A DNA stretch of 64,000 bases, from positions 1 to 64,000 of the forward strand of contig QCIW01000001.1 in assembly GCA_003216435.1 (NCBI GenBank), written 5' to 3'. Source of the stretch: Prochlorococcus sp. AG-402-N21 (lineage in GTDB: Bacteria; Cyanobacteriota; Cyanobacteriia; PCC-6307; Cyanobiaceae). A model generated the notes under the pieces. That model was not told the DNA's origin, searched no databases, and worked only from the letters and a program-made list of their open reading frames with translations. This document shows, piece by piece, positions 1-10,839 of the stretch; positions within the stretch are counted from its first letter, which is position 1, and each line of letters begins with the position of its first letter. The position numbers and the translations under genes are program-made.

Positions 1-724
1 CAAAAACAAAACACTCCCCTTTCCATCTACTTTCTTCTTGTGGTATTGCCTCTAAATAGCGAAGAATGCCTCCGTGAAGTTGACTTACTCCTTGTAATCC
101 TTTGTCAATCAAAAATGAGGTTGCCTTTTCACAACGTATACCTCCAGTACAAAACATTGCAATTTGCTGTGGTTGAAGATCCTCAACAATAGGCATCAAT
201 GTTTCATCGACCCAGTTCGGGAAGTCCCCAAACGTCTCAGTATGTGGATTTAACGCTCCTTCAAAACTACCAACTGCTATCTCATACTCATTCCTAGTGT
301 CAATAACTAAAGTTTTGGGGTCATCAAGATATTTATTCCAATCACCTGGTTCTATATAGCTACCTGACAAATTTATAGGGTTAACATCATTAATACCCAT
401 AGTGACTATTTCTGCTTTGCGTCGTGCTCTAAAGCGACGAAAAGCTTGCTTACTACAAGAACTATATTTGATATCTAAAGAACTTCCTTCTAAGCCTAAC
501 TCGATTAGTTTCAGTAAAGAATTTACATCTGATGGAGAACCACAAATAGTTCCATTTATTCCTTCCGTAGCAAATAAAACCATTCCTCTAACGCCTAAAT
601 TATTAGCAACTAAAACAACCTCATCAAATAAGGAAGTGATTTCTTCTTGCTTTAAAGACTTAAAACAATAAAAAGCTGCTACTTGGAATTCATAAACTTT
701 CGTTAGTTGATCAGACTTACCCAT
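1..724 (-). CDS. trhO: tRNA uridine(34) hydroxylase, rhodanese family (partial)
   Basis: The protein forms 5-hydroxyuridine at the wobble base of certain tRNAs (known for the TrhO/YceA family). About 241 residues are visible, starting from an ATG at 724 that overlaps the bioB stop by 8 bp. The N-terminal part carries the family block [11 protein letters not shown]. The rhodanese domain contains the catalytic cysteine in [11 protein letters not shown]. The frame stays open to the left edge, so the C-terminus is missing. It is the last visible gene of the lysA-cdaA-uppS-bioB-trhO run and is probably translationally coupled to bioB. Confidence 0.93.
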   Translation of the reverse strand, partial: MGKSDQLTKVYEFQVAAFYCFKSLKQEEITSLFDEVVLVANNLGVRGMVLFATEGINGTICGSPSDVNSLLKLIELGLEGSSLDIKYSSCSKQAFRRFRARRKAEIVTMGINDVNPINLSGSYIEPGDWNKYLDDPKTLVIDTRNEYEIAVGSFEGALNPHTETFGDFPNWVDETLMPIVEDLQPQQIAMFCTGGIRCEKATSFLIDKGLQGVSQLHGGILRYLEAIPQEESRWKGECFVF

Positions 725-1724
725 TTTCACTTAATTTCCAATTAGCCTGCACACCAGCTTGAGACAACAATTCACGATCAGCTTCGACAATAGGATTGCT
801 CGTTGTAAGAAGAGTGTCCCCATAAAAAATCGAATCAGCACCTGCTTGGAGGCACAGGATCTGTGCTTCTCGTCCTAATTGTTCTCGCCCCGCACTTAAA
901 CGAACTCGGCTTTTTGGCATGAGGATTCTTGCTGTAGCAACCATTCTTACCATTTCGAGTGGATCAATCGAATTCATATCTTCTAAAGGTGTACCTTCTA
1001 CCGCTACAAGTGAATTAATGGGAACACTCTCAGGATGAGGATCCATTGTTGCTAATACTCTCAACAATGAAGCTCGATCAACCAATGATTCTCCCATCCC
1101 GATAATGCCTCCACAACAAAGAGTAATCCCTGCGGCTCGAACTCTTTGCAATGTCTCCAATCGATCTTTATAAGTTCGAGTTGTAATTATTCGGTCATAC
1201 TTTTCAGGACTGGTATCTAAATTATGGTTATAGGCTGTCAATCCAGCCTCAGCCAATCGCAATGCTTGCTGATCCGTAAGCATGCCTGCAGTTACACATG
1301 CTTCCAGACCCAACTCGCGCACACCACGAACCATCTGTAGCATTGCGTCAAAAGCCTTACCATCCTTAATCTCCCTCCAAGCCCATCCCATGCAAAAGCG
1401 ATCTGCTCCTGCATCTTTAGCAGCCTTTGCTCTGTCGAGGACTGGTTTAACATTTAGCGGAGCAGTTGCATTTATATCGCTATCGTTATGAATTGATTGA
1501 GGACAATAGGCACAATCCTCTGTACAACCTCCGGTTTTAACACTCAACAAAGAAGCTAGTTGAACTTTATATCCAGGATTAGCTGCCCTGTGCACCGATT
1601 GAGCCTGCCACAAGAGTTCCATTAAAGGTTTTTCAAGTAATTCCTTTATTTCATCTAACGTCCAGTCATAACGAAGGAGAAAAGCTTGATTATCTTGATG
1701 CGTTGGTGGTGCCAGTAATGTCAT
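717..1724 (-). CDS. bioB: Biotin synthase (radical SAM)
   Basis: BioB inserts sulfur into dethiobiotin, the last step of biotin synthesis. The 335 residues match the family length. The radical-SAM cluster motif CTEDCAYC supplies Cys67, Cys71 and Cys74. Further conserved blocks are [10 protein letters not shown] and the GGIIGMGES glycine motif. The gene lies 18 bp downstream of uppS and its stop overlaps the trhO start. An AGGTG-like purine tract sits just upstream of the ATG. No other biotin genes are in the window, so the operon mixes unrelated functions. Confidence 0.97.
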   Translation of the reverse strand: MTLLAPPTHQDNQAFLLRYDWTLDEIKELLEKPLMELLWQAQSVHRAANPGYKVQLASLLSVKTGGCTEDCAYCPQSIHNDSDINATAPLNVKPVLDRAKAAKDAGADRFCMGWAWREIKDGKAFDAMLQMVRGVRELGLEACVTAGMLTDQQALRLAEAGLTAYNHNLDTSPEKYDRIITTRTYKDRLETLQRVRAAGITLCCGGIIGMGESLVDRASLLRVLATMDPHPESVPINSLVAVEGTPLEDMNSIDPLEMVRMVATARILMPKSRVRLSAGREQLGREAQILCLQAGADSIFYGDTLLTTSNPIVEADRELLSQAGVQANWKLSENG

Positions 1725-1742
1725 AGATTCACCTCCGAGAGA

Positions 1743-2543
1743 TTAAATCTCATAATGTTCAGCATTGTTAGATTCGAGGCCCCCAAAACGCCTTCTTCGG
1801 GACTGATAATCAATTAAAGCCTTTGTTAAAGCAGTTGCATCAAAGTCAGGCCATAAAGTATCAGTTATATGAATCTCAGCATAAGCTAATTGCCAAAGCA
1901 AGAAATTACTTATTCTTCTTTCTCCACTTGTTCTTATAATTAGATCTGGATCTACATTCCCAGCTGTAAACAGTTCTGAAGCGAAAAGATTCTCATCAAT
2001 TTCATCTGGCTTCAGATCACCTTGTACACATTTTTCGGCTAGTTTCTGAGCAGCACTAACCAATTCTCGTCTTCCACCATAATTAGTACAAACATTAAAA
2101 TTAATGCCTTGATTCCTAGAGGTTGAATCTGTAGCTTCTTGGATTAATTCTTTCAATCTATTTGGAAGAGGTGAAAGATCACCTATAAAATTAATTCTTA
2201 CTTGCTCAAGTTTTAAAGATTTAAGTTCACGCTGAAGAACATTTTCAAAAAGACTCATTAAAAAATTGACCTCTTCTCCTGGTCTGGACCAATTCTCTGT
2301 AGAAAATGCATAAACGGTTAAAGCTCCAATTCCCCAATCGCTACAAAGCCTAAGAGTTGTTTTCAGGGCTTCAACTCCAGCTTTATGTCCCATAATCCTT
2401 GGCAATCCTCTCCCTAAAGCCCATCGACCATTCCCATCCATAATTATCGCAAGATGTTGAGGCATGCGAATAGGGTCCAATTCCCTAGGAATTGGGAAAA
2501 ACATTTTTGCCTGATCTGAGCTAATTGACAAAGAGTTCCTCAC
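1743..2543 (-). CDS. uppS: Undecaprenyl diphosphate synthase (cis-prenyltransferase)
   Basis: UppS condenses isopentenyl diphosphate onto an allylic primer to make the C55 lipid carrier for peptidoglycan and other wall polymers. The protein is 266 residues. The diphosphate-binding motif [10 protein letters not shown] puts the catalytic Asp at residue 36. The C-terminal signature [15 protein letters not shown] binds isopentenyl diphosphate. The ATG at 2543 is two bases after the cdaA stop, so the two genes are very likely co-translated. A second ATG at residue 14 could be the real start, because the first residues are not conserved family sequence. This does not affect the identification. Confidence 0.96.
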   Translation of the reverse strand: MRNSLSISSDQAKMFFPIPRELDPIRMPQHLAIIMDGNGRWALGRGLPRIMGHKAGVEALKTTLRLCSDWGIGALTVYAFSTENWSRPGEEVNFLMSLFENVLQRELKSLKLEQVRINFIGDLSPLPNRLKELIQEATDSTSRNQGINFNVCTNYGGRRELVSAAQKLAEKCVQGDLKPDEIDENLFASELFTAGNVDPDLIIRTSGERRISNFLLWQLAYAEIHITDTLWPDFDATALTKALIDYQSRRRRFGGLESNNAEHYEI

Positions 2544-2545
2544 CT

Positions 2546-3448
2546 CTAATTTTCTTTTTTTGTGTCAGGCGCATTGGCACCAATTTGGGGATGTGAAACT
2601 TTTGTTTCAACATTAGATGATGCTGGTGCCGGTGCATTCAGATTACTCAATGAAGTCTTTGAACTTGCAGAAGTCATAGCTGTACCCATTAAATCGTTTA
2701 GCAAATCGAGCAATCTACTACTAGTTATAGGTCTTTCCAATCGACCTTGACTAGCTAAAGAAAGAGTCCCTGTTTCCTCTGAAACGACCACACAAATGCA
2801 TCTATCAAATCTTTCTGTAATTCCTAAAGCGGCCAAATGCCTTGTGCCATATCGGCTAATTCCTTGACGAGACAACGGTAAAATCACGCCGGCAGAAACA
2901 ATTTTATTGCCTTTGATAATTACCGCTCCATCATGAAGAGGTGTATCTGAAGCAAAAAGATTTAACAATAACTCTGTTGAAAGTTGAGCATCAATAGGGA
3001 CACCAGGATAAAGAAAATCCTCTGGTCTTAAATCACTCCCCATATCAACAACAACAAGTGCACCTCTTCTATTTTGAGAAAGACGTCCCGCAGCCTCGGT
3101 TAATTGGGTAACAGTGTTGGACTTTGCCCGAAATTCCCTCTGAGGATTTCCCAACAAAACTGCCAATCGACCTGTACCAAGAAGTTCCATCAATCTTCTT
3201 AATTCTCCCTGCCACAAAATTGCCAAAGAAAGAGAACAAGCCAAAACCAAAGCATCTACAAGTTTTGAAGTTATTGGCAGGTTTGCGAAACGTTGAACAA
3301 ACCAGGCTAATGAAACAAGAAATAAATAACCTCTAAGTAGCCATAGAGTTCTAGATTCCTTAACTCTAGAAAAAAGTAATACTCCTAAAATTGAAGCAAA
3401 CAATATGTCTAAGAAAATACGCAGATTTATAAACCACCAAAAATTCAC
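2546..3448 (-). CDS. cdaA: Diadenylate cyclase (CdaA/DisA_N type), c-di-AMP synthesis
   Basis: The protein makes c-di-AMP from two ATP and is anchored in the membrane. Hydrophobic stretches in the first 80 residues give about three membrane spans, as in CdaA. The DisA_N domain follows at roughly residues 95-250, with the DGA motif at 173-175, GTRHLAALG at 201-209 and SEETG at 223-227. In most characterised enzymes the second motif reads GTRHRAA; here Leu205 replaces the second Arg. The C-terminal 45 residues are Ser/Ala/Pro-rich and look disordered. The gene lies between lysA (29 bp) and uppS (2 bp). A PgpH-like phosphodiesterase elsewhere in the window would degrade the product. Confidence 0.92.
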   Translation of the reverse strand: MNFWWFINLRIFLDILFASILGVLLFSRVKESRTLWLLRGYLFLVSLAWFVQRFANLPITSKLVDALVLACSLSLAILWQGELRRLMELLGTGRLAVLLGNPQREFRAKSNTVTQLTEAAGRLSQNRRGALVVVDMGSDLRPEDFLYPGVPIDAQLSTELLLNLFASDTPLHDGAVIIKGNKIVSAGVILPLSRQGISRYGTRHLAALGITERFDRCICVVVSEETGTLSLASQGRLERPITSSRLLDLLNDLMGTAMTSASSKTSLSNLNAPAPASSNVETKVSHPQIGANAPDTKKEN

Positions 3449-3477
3449 CCCTAAATCCCAACCTATTTTAAATTTAC

Positions 3478-4845
3478 CTAATTTAGGCCAATAAAGCGAT
3501 CTGGAAGCACATCTAATCGCAATAGATCTTCAGGTGTTTCTCTTCGTTGAACAATTTCTGAATGTCCCTTGTTTACAATCACAGCAGCGGGTCTTGGTAT
3601 TCGATTGTAGTTAGAGCTCATTGAAAAATTGTATGCACCTGTTCCAAAAACCCCTAATATTTCTTCACTTCTAGTCTCTGGCAAACAAAAGTCCTTCAAT
3701 AAAACATCTCCAGATTCACAATGCTTTCCTGCAATAGTTACGGTCTGATCAGCATTTTCAATTACCCTATCGACAAGACATGCATGATATGAGGATTGAT
3801 ATGTAATAGGTCTTGGATTATCACTCATTCCTCCATCAACAGAAATATAACTTCTTATACCTGGAATATTTTTTTGAGAACCAATCGTATAAAGAGTAAC
3901 CCCAGCAGAAGCTATAAGAGATCTTCCTGGCTCACACATTAACCTCGGCAATTTAATATCTCTCTTTTTACATTCTTGAACAAGTTTATTAGAAATAGCC
4001 TTAACCCAATCACTTATAGAAGGAGGATCATCAGATTCTATATATCTAACACCAAGTCCTCCTCCTACATTTAAATCTTTGATTGAGTGACCTATTTGCT
4101 TGGCAAGTATTAAAGCATCAACCATAACAGCAACTAAATCTTCATGCGGTTGTAATTCAAATATCTGAGAACCAATATGAGCATGCAATCCGGACAAATT
4201 AGCCCATTTGGAATCAACTAATTTCTTCAATACAGTCTCTAATTGATCAGGATCAAATCCAAATTTACTATCTAAATGGCCCGTTCTTATATATTCATGT
4301 GTATGGCATTCAATTCCAGGTGTAAAGCGCAGCATTAAGTTAACAGAACGATTGATAGTTGGTATTATCTTTTCTAAACGATCAATATCATACTGATTAT
4401 CGATAACTATAGTAACACCATTTTGACATGCAAAATATAACTCTTGATCCGATTTATTGTTTCCATGAAAAACAATTTTCTCAACAGGGACTCCACCATT
4501 TATAGCTGTAAGTAACTCACCTTCTGAAACAGCATCTAGGCCCATTCCTTCTGAAGCTATGAGACTACTCATAATCAAAGAGCTATTTGCTTTTGAGGCA
4601 TATAAGGCCAACGAAGGGCCTGGATAATATTTCTTCAAGGACTCTCTATAAGCAATGCAAGAGGCCCTAATTGTTTCCTCATCAAGCACATAAAGAGGAG
4701 TTCCATACCGTGAAGCAAGCTCACTTAATGTGCATCCACCAATATCAAGTCCACCATTAACGTTAATTTGAGTAGTAATTGGAGATATATTTCTATTAGG
4801 ACTTTTAGAATCCCTAGTACTCTCAAAAAAAGTGCTGTTAGCCAT
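3478..4845 (-). CDS. lysA: Diaminopimelate decarboxylase
   Basis: LysA decarboxylates meso-diaminopimelate to L-lysine using pyridoxal phosphate. In the 455-residue protein the PLP lysine is Lys85 in LYASKANSS. The GGGLGVRY and CEPGRSL blocks bind the cofactor phosphate, and SGDVLLKD and FGTGAYN-type blocks follow. The N-terminal extension of about 40 residues before the barrel is usual in cyanobacteria. It is the first gene of the minus-strand run and lies 59 bp from the divergent rimI, so the promoter for cdaA, uppS and bioB probably lies in that gap. Confidence 0.97.
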   Translation of the reverse strand: MANSTFFESTRDSKSPNRNISPITTQINVNGGLDIGGCTLSELASRYGTPLYVLDEETIRASCIAYRESLKKYYPGPSLALYASKANSSLIMSSLIASEGMGLDAVSEGELLTAINGGVPVEKIVFHGNNKSDQELYFACQNGVTIVIDNQYDIDRLEKIIPTINRSVNLMLRFTPGIECHTHEYIRTGHLDSKFGFDPDQLETVLKKLVDSKWANLSGLHAHIGSQIFELQPHEDLVAVMVDALILAKQIGHSIKDLNVGGGLGVRYIESDDPPSISDWVKAISNKLVQECKKRDIKLPRLMCEPGRSLIASAGVTLYTIGSQKNIPGIRSYISVDGGMSDNPRPITYQSSYHACLVDRVIENADQTVTIAGKHCESGDVLLKDFCLPETRSEEILGVFGTGAYNFSMSSNYNRIPRPAAVIVNKGHSEIVQRRETPEDLLRLDVLPDRFIGLN

Positions 4846-4946
4846 TTAGATAAATGAATAAAAAAAGTCAGAACATCATTAAAAAGATCTAGCAACCTCA
4901 AAGTTTGAAGAAAAAAGACCTAAGTCAAAGAAAAGAATACTTCCAC

Positions 4947-5399
4947 ATGGATGTTATCTCAATTGGTATTGAACATTTAAACCAATGCTTAGCGCTAGAT
5001 AAATTATCCCTCAAAGGTCTTTGGGGAAAATCACAATGGGAAAAAGAACTCGCAGATAAAAGTCGACTTTGTTTTGGGATCTCTTTTAATTCAAACCTTG
5101 TTGGGATTGCCTGCTGCTGGTTGGTTTTAGATGAACTCCAAATAACAGCTATTGCTGTGCATCCTAATAGCAGGAGGCTAGGGGTAGGTGAGAAACTTTT
5201 ATCTCATCTTTTAAAAGAGTCTAGAACTTTGGGTGCAAAAAAAGCATTCTTGGAAGTTAAAAGTTCGAATCTTCCAGCAATATCGCTATATAAAAAAGTG
5301 GGTTTCAAAGAGAATGGATATCGAAGGAAATACTTTAAAGATGGCAGTGATGCTAAATTATTTTTCATGGGTTTAGAGAATAAAAAACAAAGAAAATAA
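4947..5399 (+). CDS. rimI: GNAT acetyltransferase, RimI type
   Basis: RimI proteins acetylate the N-terminal alanine of ribosomal protein S18 and related targets. The GNAT acetyl-CoA site is visible as AVHPNSRRLGVGEKLLSHLL, followed by LEVKSSNLPAISLYKKVGF. I place the start at the ATG at 4947 (MDVISIGIEH, 150 residues), because the alternative ATG at 4905 only adds a polar stretch of 14 residues without family similarity. The gene is divergent from lysA and stands alone before a 180-bp gap leading to clpC. The RimI assignment, as opposed to another GNAT, rests on length and motif order. Confidence 0.87.
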   Translation: MDVISIGIEHLNQCLALDKLSLKGLWGKSQWEKELADKSRLCFGISFNSNLVGIACCWLVLDELQITAIAVHPNSRRLGVGEKLLSHLLKESRTLGAKKAFLEVKSSNLPAISLYKKVGFKENGYRRKYFKDGSDAKLFFMGLENKKQRK

Positions 5400-5451
5400 A
5401 CGAAGCAAATTTGTGCGGATAACCGAACTCATGCCAAATGTTCATAGCGAA

Positions 5452-5484
5452 GATCTCTATTGAGTAATCAACAAATAAGAGATC
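5452..5484. repeat. Inverted repeat in the clpC leader
   Basis: Two perfect 7-base arms (GATCTCT at 5452-5458 and AGAGATC at 5478-5484) flank a 19-base loop, about 100 bp before the clpC ATG. There is no T-run, so it is not an intrinsic terminator. It could be an operator or a leader hairpin, but arms this short can occur by chance. Confidence 0.3.
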
Positions 5485-5581
5485 CAAATTCCACATATAG
5501 ATACAACTAAAGAAACACTACGTTCACAACTACCTCAGAATCCTGATAAGTTAGTTACATATGCATAGGACCTACTGAAAG

Positions 5582-8137
5582 ATGTTTGAGAGGTTCACAG
5601 AAAAGGCCATCAAGGTAATAATGCTTGCCCAAGAGGAAGCTCGACGCCTTGGCCATAATTTTGTAGGAACAGAACAAATCCTTTTAGGTCTTATAGGTGA
5701 AGGGACAGGAGTAGCTGCAAAAGTTCTTAAATCGATGGGTGTAAACCTTAAGGATTCGCGAGTAGAAGTAGAAAAAATTATTGGGAGAGGTTCAGGATTT
5801 GTTGCTGTGGAGATTCCTTTTACTCCAAGGGCTAAACGAGTCCTAGAACTTTCTCTTGAAGAAGCAAGGCAACTCGGTCATAATTACATTGGAACAGAGC
5901 ACCTTTTATTAGGGCTTATAAGAGAAGGTGAAGGAGTAGCCGCAAGGGTTTTAGAGAATTTAGGGGTTGACCTTACAAAAGTCAGGACCCAAGTAATTAG
6001 GATGCTAGGAGAAACTGCAGAAGTAGCCGCGGGAGGAGGCGGAAGTACTTCAAAAGGCTCTGCAAAAACAGCCACTCTCGATGAATTTGGAACTAATCTG
6101 ACAAAACTTGCCAGTGAATCAAAATTAGACCCTGTAGTGGGCAGACACGATGAAATAGATCGTGTTGTACAAATTCTAGGAAGACGAACTAAAAATAACC
6201 CAGTATTAATTGGAGAACCTGGAGTAGGAAAAACTGCTATAGCAGAAGGTCTTGCTCAGAGAATACAACAAGGCGAAATTCCAGATATTCTTGAAGAAAA
6301 AAGAGTACTTACTCTTGATATCGGATTACTTATTGCAGGAACAAAATATCGGGGCGAATTTGAAGAACGCCTTAAGAAGATCATGGAAGAAATCAAAAGT
6401 GCTGGCAACGTAATACTTGTAATTGACGAGGTCCACACACTTATAGGTGCAGGTGCTGCAGAAGGTGCTATTGATGCTGCAAATATACTTAAACCTGCCT
6501 TAGCCAGAGGAGAACTTCAATGTATAGGAGCAACAACATTAGATGAGTATCGTAAACATATTGAAAGAGATGCCGCACTTGAAAGACGTTTTCAACCTGT
6601 AATGATCGGTGAACCTTCAATAGAAGACACGATAGAAATACTTAAAGGACTAAGAGAAAGATATGAACAACATCACAGACTAAAAATTACTGATGAAGCT
6701 CTAAAAGCCGCAGCAAATCTTGGAGATAGATATATCTCGGATAGATTTCTACCTGATAAAGCTATTGACTTAATAGATGAAGCTGGTAGTAGAGTTCGAC
6801 TTCTTAATTCAAAATTGCCTCCAGAAGCAAAAGAAGTTGACAAACAATTAAGACAAGTACAGAAAGAAAAAGAAGAATCTGTAAGAGATCAAGACTTTAA
6901 GAAAGCAGGAGAATTAAGAGAAAAAGAAGTCCAACTTAGAGATGAAATAAGCAAACTACTCCAAGGAAGTAGACAAAATAATGAATCTAAAGATTCAGAA
7001 AAAAATATTGTAGAAAAGACAGAAGTTGATTCAACTTCCAATAATGAAGACACACTTAAATCTCCAATAGTGAGTGAAGAAGACATCGCTCATATTGTTG
7101 CTTCCTGGACTGGTGTACCTGTGCAGAAACTTACTGAAAGCGAGTCAGTGAAACTATTACATATGGAAGAGACTCTTCATCAAAGATTAATAGGCCAAGA
7201 TGAAGCTGTAAAAGCTGTATCAAAAGCAATAAGAAGAGCAAGAGTTGGACTAAAAAATCCAAACAGGCCAATAGCAAGTTTCATATTCTCAGGCCCAACT
7301 GGCGTAGGCAAAACAGAATTAACCAAAGCATTAGCTCAATATTTCTTTGGAAGTGAAGAAGCCATGATTAGGCTTGATATGTCAGAATTTATGGAACGGC
7401 ATACAGTTAGTAAGCTCATTGGTTCTCCTCCAGGTTATGTAGGATTCAATGAGGGAGGCCAATTAACAGAGGCTGTTAGAAGAAGACCTTATACCGTAGT
7501 TTTATTTGATGAAATAGAAAAAGCTCATCCCGATGTTTTCAATCTACTTCTTCAACTTTTGGAAGAAGGTCGTCTTACAGACTCAAAAGGAAGAACCGTA
7601 GATTTTAAAAATACCCTAATAATTATGACTTCGAATATAGGTTCAAAAGTAATTGAAAAAGGTGGTGGCGGTCTAGGCTTCGAATTCTCTGGTGAAAGTG
7701 TAGAGAACAGTCAATACAATAGGATCAAGTCACTAGTTAATGAAGAGCTAAAACAATACTTCAGGCCTGAATTCCTCAATAGATTAGATGAGATAATAGT
7801 TTTCAGACAACTCACCAGAGACGAAGTAAAAGATATAGCAGAAATTATGTTAAGGGAAGTTTTCTCAAGGTTAATAGAGAAAGGAATCAATTTGTCAGTA
7901 TCTGAAGCATTCAAAGAAAGACTTGTAGAGGAAGGTTACAACCCATCTTATGGAGCAAGACCATTGCGTAGAGCAGTAATGAGGTTACTAGAAGATAGTC
8001 TTGCAGAAGAAGTTCTTTCAGGAAGGATTAAAGAAGGTGATAATGCAAAAGTAGATATCGATGAAAACAAAAAAGTTATTGTGAAAGTTATTGAAAAGAA
8101 TAGCCAAAAGCAAGAACTTGCAGGAGCGAGTGTTTAA
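5582..8137 (+). CDS. clpC: ATP-dependent Clp protease ATP-binding subunit ClpC (Hsp100)
   Basis: ClpC is the AAA+ unfoldase that feeds proteins to ClpP/ClpR. It has 851 residues. Two N-domain repeats occupy residues 1-145 ([14 protein letters not shown] and [14 protein letters not shown]). The first AAA+ module has Walker [10 protein letters not shown] at 211-219 and Walker [14 protein letters not shown]-like linker follows ([13 protein letters not shown]), then a polar acidic stretch of about 40 residues. The second AAA+ module has [12 protein letters not shown] and [13 protein letters not shown]. The UVR-like M domain separates it from ClpA and ClpB. A 180-bp leader without a gene precedes the start. 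Confidence 0.98.
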   Translation: MFERFTEKAIKVIMLAQEEARRLGHNFVGTEQILLGLIGEGTGVAAKVLKSMGVNLKDSRVEVEKIIGRGSGFVAVEIPFTPRAKRVLELSLEEARQLGHNYIGTEHLLLGLIREGEGVAARVLENLGVDLTKVRTQVIRMLGETAEVAAGGGGSTSKGSAKTATLDEFGTNLTKLASESKLDPVVGRHDEIDRVVQILGRRTKNNPVLIGEPGVGKTAIAEGLAQRIQQGEIPDILEEKRVLTLDIGLLIAGTKYRGEFEERLKKIMEEIKSAGNVILVIDEVHTLIGAGAAEGAIDAANILKPALARGELQCIGATTLDEYRKHIERDAALERRFQPVMIGEPSIEDTIEILKGLRERYEQHHRLKITDEALKAAANLGDRYISDRFLPDKAIDLIDEAGSRVRLLNSKLPPEAKEVDKQLRQVQKEKEESVRDQDFKKAGELREKEVQLRDEISKLLQGSRQNNESKDSEKNIVEKTEVDSTSNNEDTLKSPIVSEEDIAHIVASWTGVPVQKLTESESVKLLHMEETLHQRLIGQDEAVKAVSKAIRRARVGLKNPNRPIASFIFSGPTGVGKTELTKALAQYFFGSEEAMIRLDMSEFMERHTVSKLIGSPPGYVGFNEGGQLTEAVRRRPYTVVLFDEIEKAHPDVFNLLLQLLEEGRLTDSKGRTVDFKNTLIIMTSNIGSKVIEKGGGGLGFEFSGESVENSQYNRIKSLVNEELKQYFRPEFLNRLDEIIVFRQLTRDEVKDIAEIMLREVFSRLIEKGINLSVSEAFKERLVEEGYNPSYGARPLRRAVMRLLEDSLAEEVLSGRIKEGDNAKVDIDENKKVIVKVIEKNSQKQELAGASV

Positions 8138-8163
8138 ACAAAGCGCGAAAATACTTATCAAAA

Positions 8164-9294
8164 ATGCAATCTAATCAAATAATTTCCTATAATTCAATTT
8201 CTCCAGAAAAAGTATTTCGAGGTAGTCAAGCCTGGGAGCATGGCAAAGAATCAATACCTTTAATATCCCAAAGACCCTTACTTCTAGGAAGAAGCAAAGC
8301 CACATCTCAGATAAGAGCCAAACTATTTAAAGAACTCCACTCTCTTGGCTTAAAACCAGCACAAGCAGAACTAAAGAATGATTGCTGCGAACAAGATCTA
8401 AAAAACATTTCAAAGATTTCACTTCAAAACAACTGTGATTCAATTATTGCTGCAGGAGGAGGAAAGGTTTTAGATGCAGGGAAACTAGTTGCAGATAGAC
8501 TAAATATTCCTTCGATAACAATTCCACTTAGTGCTGCCACATGCGCAGGATGGACTGCTTTATCAAATATTTATTCCCCAAATGGAGCATTCATCAAAGA
8601 TCAATCATTAAAATCATGCCCAAAAATATTAATTTTCGACCATACCCTTGTTAGAAATGCTCCACCGAGAACACTCGCAAGCGGTATAGCTGATGGAATT
8701 GCGAAATGGTATGAGGCCTCTCTAGTTAGCAGTTGCAGCAACGATGGATTTGTTCAACAGGCTGTTCAAATGGCAAGAGTCCTAAGAGACCAGTTATTTA
8801 TAGATGGAGTAGAAGCATTCCAAGACTCGTCTAGCGATTCTTGGATTAGAGTTTCAGAGGCATGCGCTTTAACTGCTGGATTAATAGGTGGCATTGGAGG
8901 CGTTAATTGCCGCACTGCAGCAGCTCATCCAATTCACAATGGTTTCACACAATTAAAATTTTCCAAAGCAGCCTTGCATGGAGAGATAGTAGGCTTTGGA
9001 TTAATTATTCAATTACAACTTGAGGAACTTTATTCAAGTAATAAGTTAGCAAAACAAGCAAAAAAGCAATTAATTAATTTCCTTAATGAACTTAATCTTC
9101 CAATATCAATTGATACATTAGGTTTAGCAGATACATCAGCAACTAATATAAAAAAAGCATGTAATTTTACATGTAATTACCAATCTGAATTCAATAGTCT
9201 TCCATTCTATATAAGCGAAGATATGCTTTATGATTCCATTATAAATACAAAAATACACCATAATGAAAAAAGATATTCAGACATTAAAATCTAA
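8164..9294 (+). CDS. Iron-containing alcohol dehydrogenase, glycerol dehydrogenase-like
   Basis: The 376-residue protein belongs to the GldA branch of the iron/zinc polyol dehydrogenases. The nucleotide-binding motif is AAGGGKVLDAGKL. Metal ligands can be read in GIADGIAKW (Asp), AAHPIHNG (His) and ALHGEIVGFG (His). The family oxidises glycerol to dihydroxyacetone with NAD, but related members use other substrates (for example 3-dehydroquinate or glycerol-1-phosphate synthases), so the substrate is not established. It follows clpC by 26 bp on the same strand. Asn/Lys-rich insertions near the C-terminus are species-level drift. Confidence 0.88.
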   Translation: MQSNQIISYNSISPEKVFRGSQAWEHGKESIPLISQRPLLLGRSKATSQIRAKLFKELHSLGLKPAQAELKNDCCEQDLKNISKISLQNNCDSIIAAGGGKVLDAGKLVADRLNIPSITIPLSAATCAGWTALSNIYSPNGAFIKDQSLKSCPKILIFDHTLVRNAPPRTLASGIADGIAKWYEASLVSSCSNDGFVQQAVQMARVLRDQLFIDGVEAFQDSSSDSWIRVSEACALTAGLIGGIGGVNCRTAAAHPIHNGFTQLKFSKAALHGEIVGFGLIIQLQLEELYSSNKLAKQAKKQLINFLNELNLPISIDTLGLADTSATNIKKACNFTCNYQSEFNSLPFYISEDMLYDSIINTKIHHNEKRYSDIKI

Positions 9295-9324
9295 AGATTA
9301 ATTAGTATAATTACATAAATAAAA

Positions 9325-10224
9325 GTGAGTAAAGAACTAACTTCTCAAGAACAACTAAATCAAATAAAAAACAGTTTAATTGATCCTTTAGCCTGTGAGT
9401 TAGCAAACAAAGTGGAATGGTTATATCTAGAAGGTCTTTCAACTACAACTTCTGAATTATATCCAGTTGCAGTCTTAGGGGAAGGACCTCCATTATTAAT
9501 GCTCCATGGATTTGATAGTTCATTCCTAGAATTCAGAAGAATTTTTAAACTATTAAAGAATAAGAATCAACTAATTATTCCTGATTTATTCGGATTCGGA
9601 TTTTGTCCCAGACCAAATAATGTTGAATATGGACTAGAAAAAATATTAAACCATCTAAATCAATTAATAATAAATTGCTCAAAGAATGAACCTGTAGGCA
9701 TCATAGCGGCATCAATGGGAGGGTCTATAGCATTAGAACTTGCAAGAAGGAAACCAAAAGGAATAAATCAACTTCTACTGCTGGCTCCTGCAGGACTAGC
9801 TAATAGTCAAAAAAAAATACCTTGGCCCCTAGATCAACTTGGAACATGTGTCCTAAGACAACCCTTTGTAAGAAAAAGTCTTTGCCGGCAAGCCTTTGCC
9901 AACCCAAGCAAAAGTGTTGGCAAAGCAGAAGAGGAAATAGCTTCATTACATTTAACTGTCCCTGGATGGCGAAGATCTCTTGCATCTTTTGCTAGAGGTG
10001 GAGGAATATCTAATTTAGGGAAAGCAATTCCGAATCAACCAATAGAAGTTATCTGGGGGAAACAAGACAGAATAATAAAGAAGGAAGAGAGAGAGAAGTC
10101 TATGAAATTGCTAGGCAAAGAGTTAAATGAGATTGATAATTGCGGACATTTACCTCACTTAGATAAACCACAAATAGTTGCAGATTACTGGCAAAGTCTT
10201 CATAAGCATGCAAAGCAATTCTGA
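9325..10224 (+). CDS. Alpha/beta hydrolase fold protein
   Basis: The 299-residue protein starts at a GTG, the first start codon giving an N-terminus in register with the hydrolase fold. The oxyanion strand is LLMLHGFDSS. The nucleophile elbow is AASMGGSIAL, so the serine sits in A-S-M-G-G rather than the canonical G-x-S-x-G. The catalytic histidine lies in NCGHLPHLDKP, and an acid is available in IWGKQDRI. No substrate can be named. The next gene overlaps its end by 17 bp, suggesting co-translation. Confidence 0.88.
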   Translation: MSKELTSQEQLNQIKNSLIDPLACELANKVEWLYLEGLSTTTSELYPVAVLGEGPPLLMLHGFDSSFLEFRRIFKLLKNKNQLIIPDLFGFGFCPRPNNVEYGLEKILNHLNQLIINCSKNEPVGIIAASMGGSIALELARRKPKGINQLLLLAPAGLANSQKKIPWPLDQLGTCVLRQPFVRKSLCRQAFANPSKSVGKAEEEIASLHLTVPGWRRSLASFARGGGISNLGKAIPNQPIEVIWGKQDRIIKKEEREKSMKLLGKELNEIDNCGHLPHLDKPQIVADYWQSLHKHAKQF

Positions 10225-10834
10225 AAAAGGATTTATCTTAAAGATAATAGAGTCTTCCTTGGCGCTATGGATAAGAACTAGATGTAGAAGTATTAACAAA
10301 CTTACTGTAAAAATAAATCCTTCAAATACCTCTATAACTAAAGGTTATATTTCTGAAGTTTTTATAACAGGAAAAGATATAAACTTTCAAAATATACCAA
10401 TAGACTATCTTCAGTTAAGTGGTAAAGAAATTCAAATTAAAGCTAACATCCTCGGCAAAAAGATTTATTTCAATAAAAACTTTATCGTTAAATGGGAAAT
10501 CAATATTTCCAGCAGATCATTAGAAGAATTATTATTGTCAGATCAATGGAATTGGTTAGGAAGTTTAATTTGCCAAAAACTTTTAGGAATGAATCATCTT
10601 GATAAAGTAAAAATTAAAAATGATTACTTAGAGCTTACAGGCTCAAACACAATAACTAGTAATACAAAAATAGATGATTTTAATTTAAATTGTACAAATG
10701 GAGAGTTGATCCTTACAAATAAAAATAGCTCCGGCTCTTTCCAGATTCCTATGGATGAATCTATTTCAATAAAAAATGCGTACCTAAAAAATTGTGTTCT
10801 TAGCGTATTTGGTAAAGCAAAAATATATCAATAG
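10208..10834 (+). CDS. DUF2993 (LmeA-like) family protein
   Basis: The 208-residue protein resembles the DUF2993/LmeA family found across cyanobacteria. The N-terminal block ILKIIESSLALWIRTRCRSI and the repeated beta motifs around VKINPSNTSITKGYISEVFI are the recognisable parts. LmeA itself is a lipid-binding periplasmic protein in actinobacteria; the cyanobacterial role is unknown. I choose the ATG at 10208 because the earlier in-frame ATG at 10178 lies deeper in the upstream hydrolase gene and adds nonconserved residues. The gene ends 5 bp from the convergent cdsA. Confidence 0.75.
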   Translation: MQSNSEKGFILKIIESSLALWIRTRCRSINKLTVKINPSNTSITKGYISEVFITGKDINFQNIPIDYLQLSGKEIQIKANILGKKIYFNKNFIVKWEINISSRSLEELLLSDQWNWLGSLICQKLLGMNHLDKVKIKNDYLELTGSNTITSNTKIDDFNLNCTNGELILTNKNSSGSFQIPMDESISIKNAYLKNCVLSVFGKAKIYQ

Positions 10835-10839
10835 ATGCG

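Noticed and set aside
402-671. An 89-residue plus-strand frame with Ser/Lys-rich content
   Set aside because: It is antisense to trhO, whose frame is clearly coding with family motifs; the frame is a shadow.
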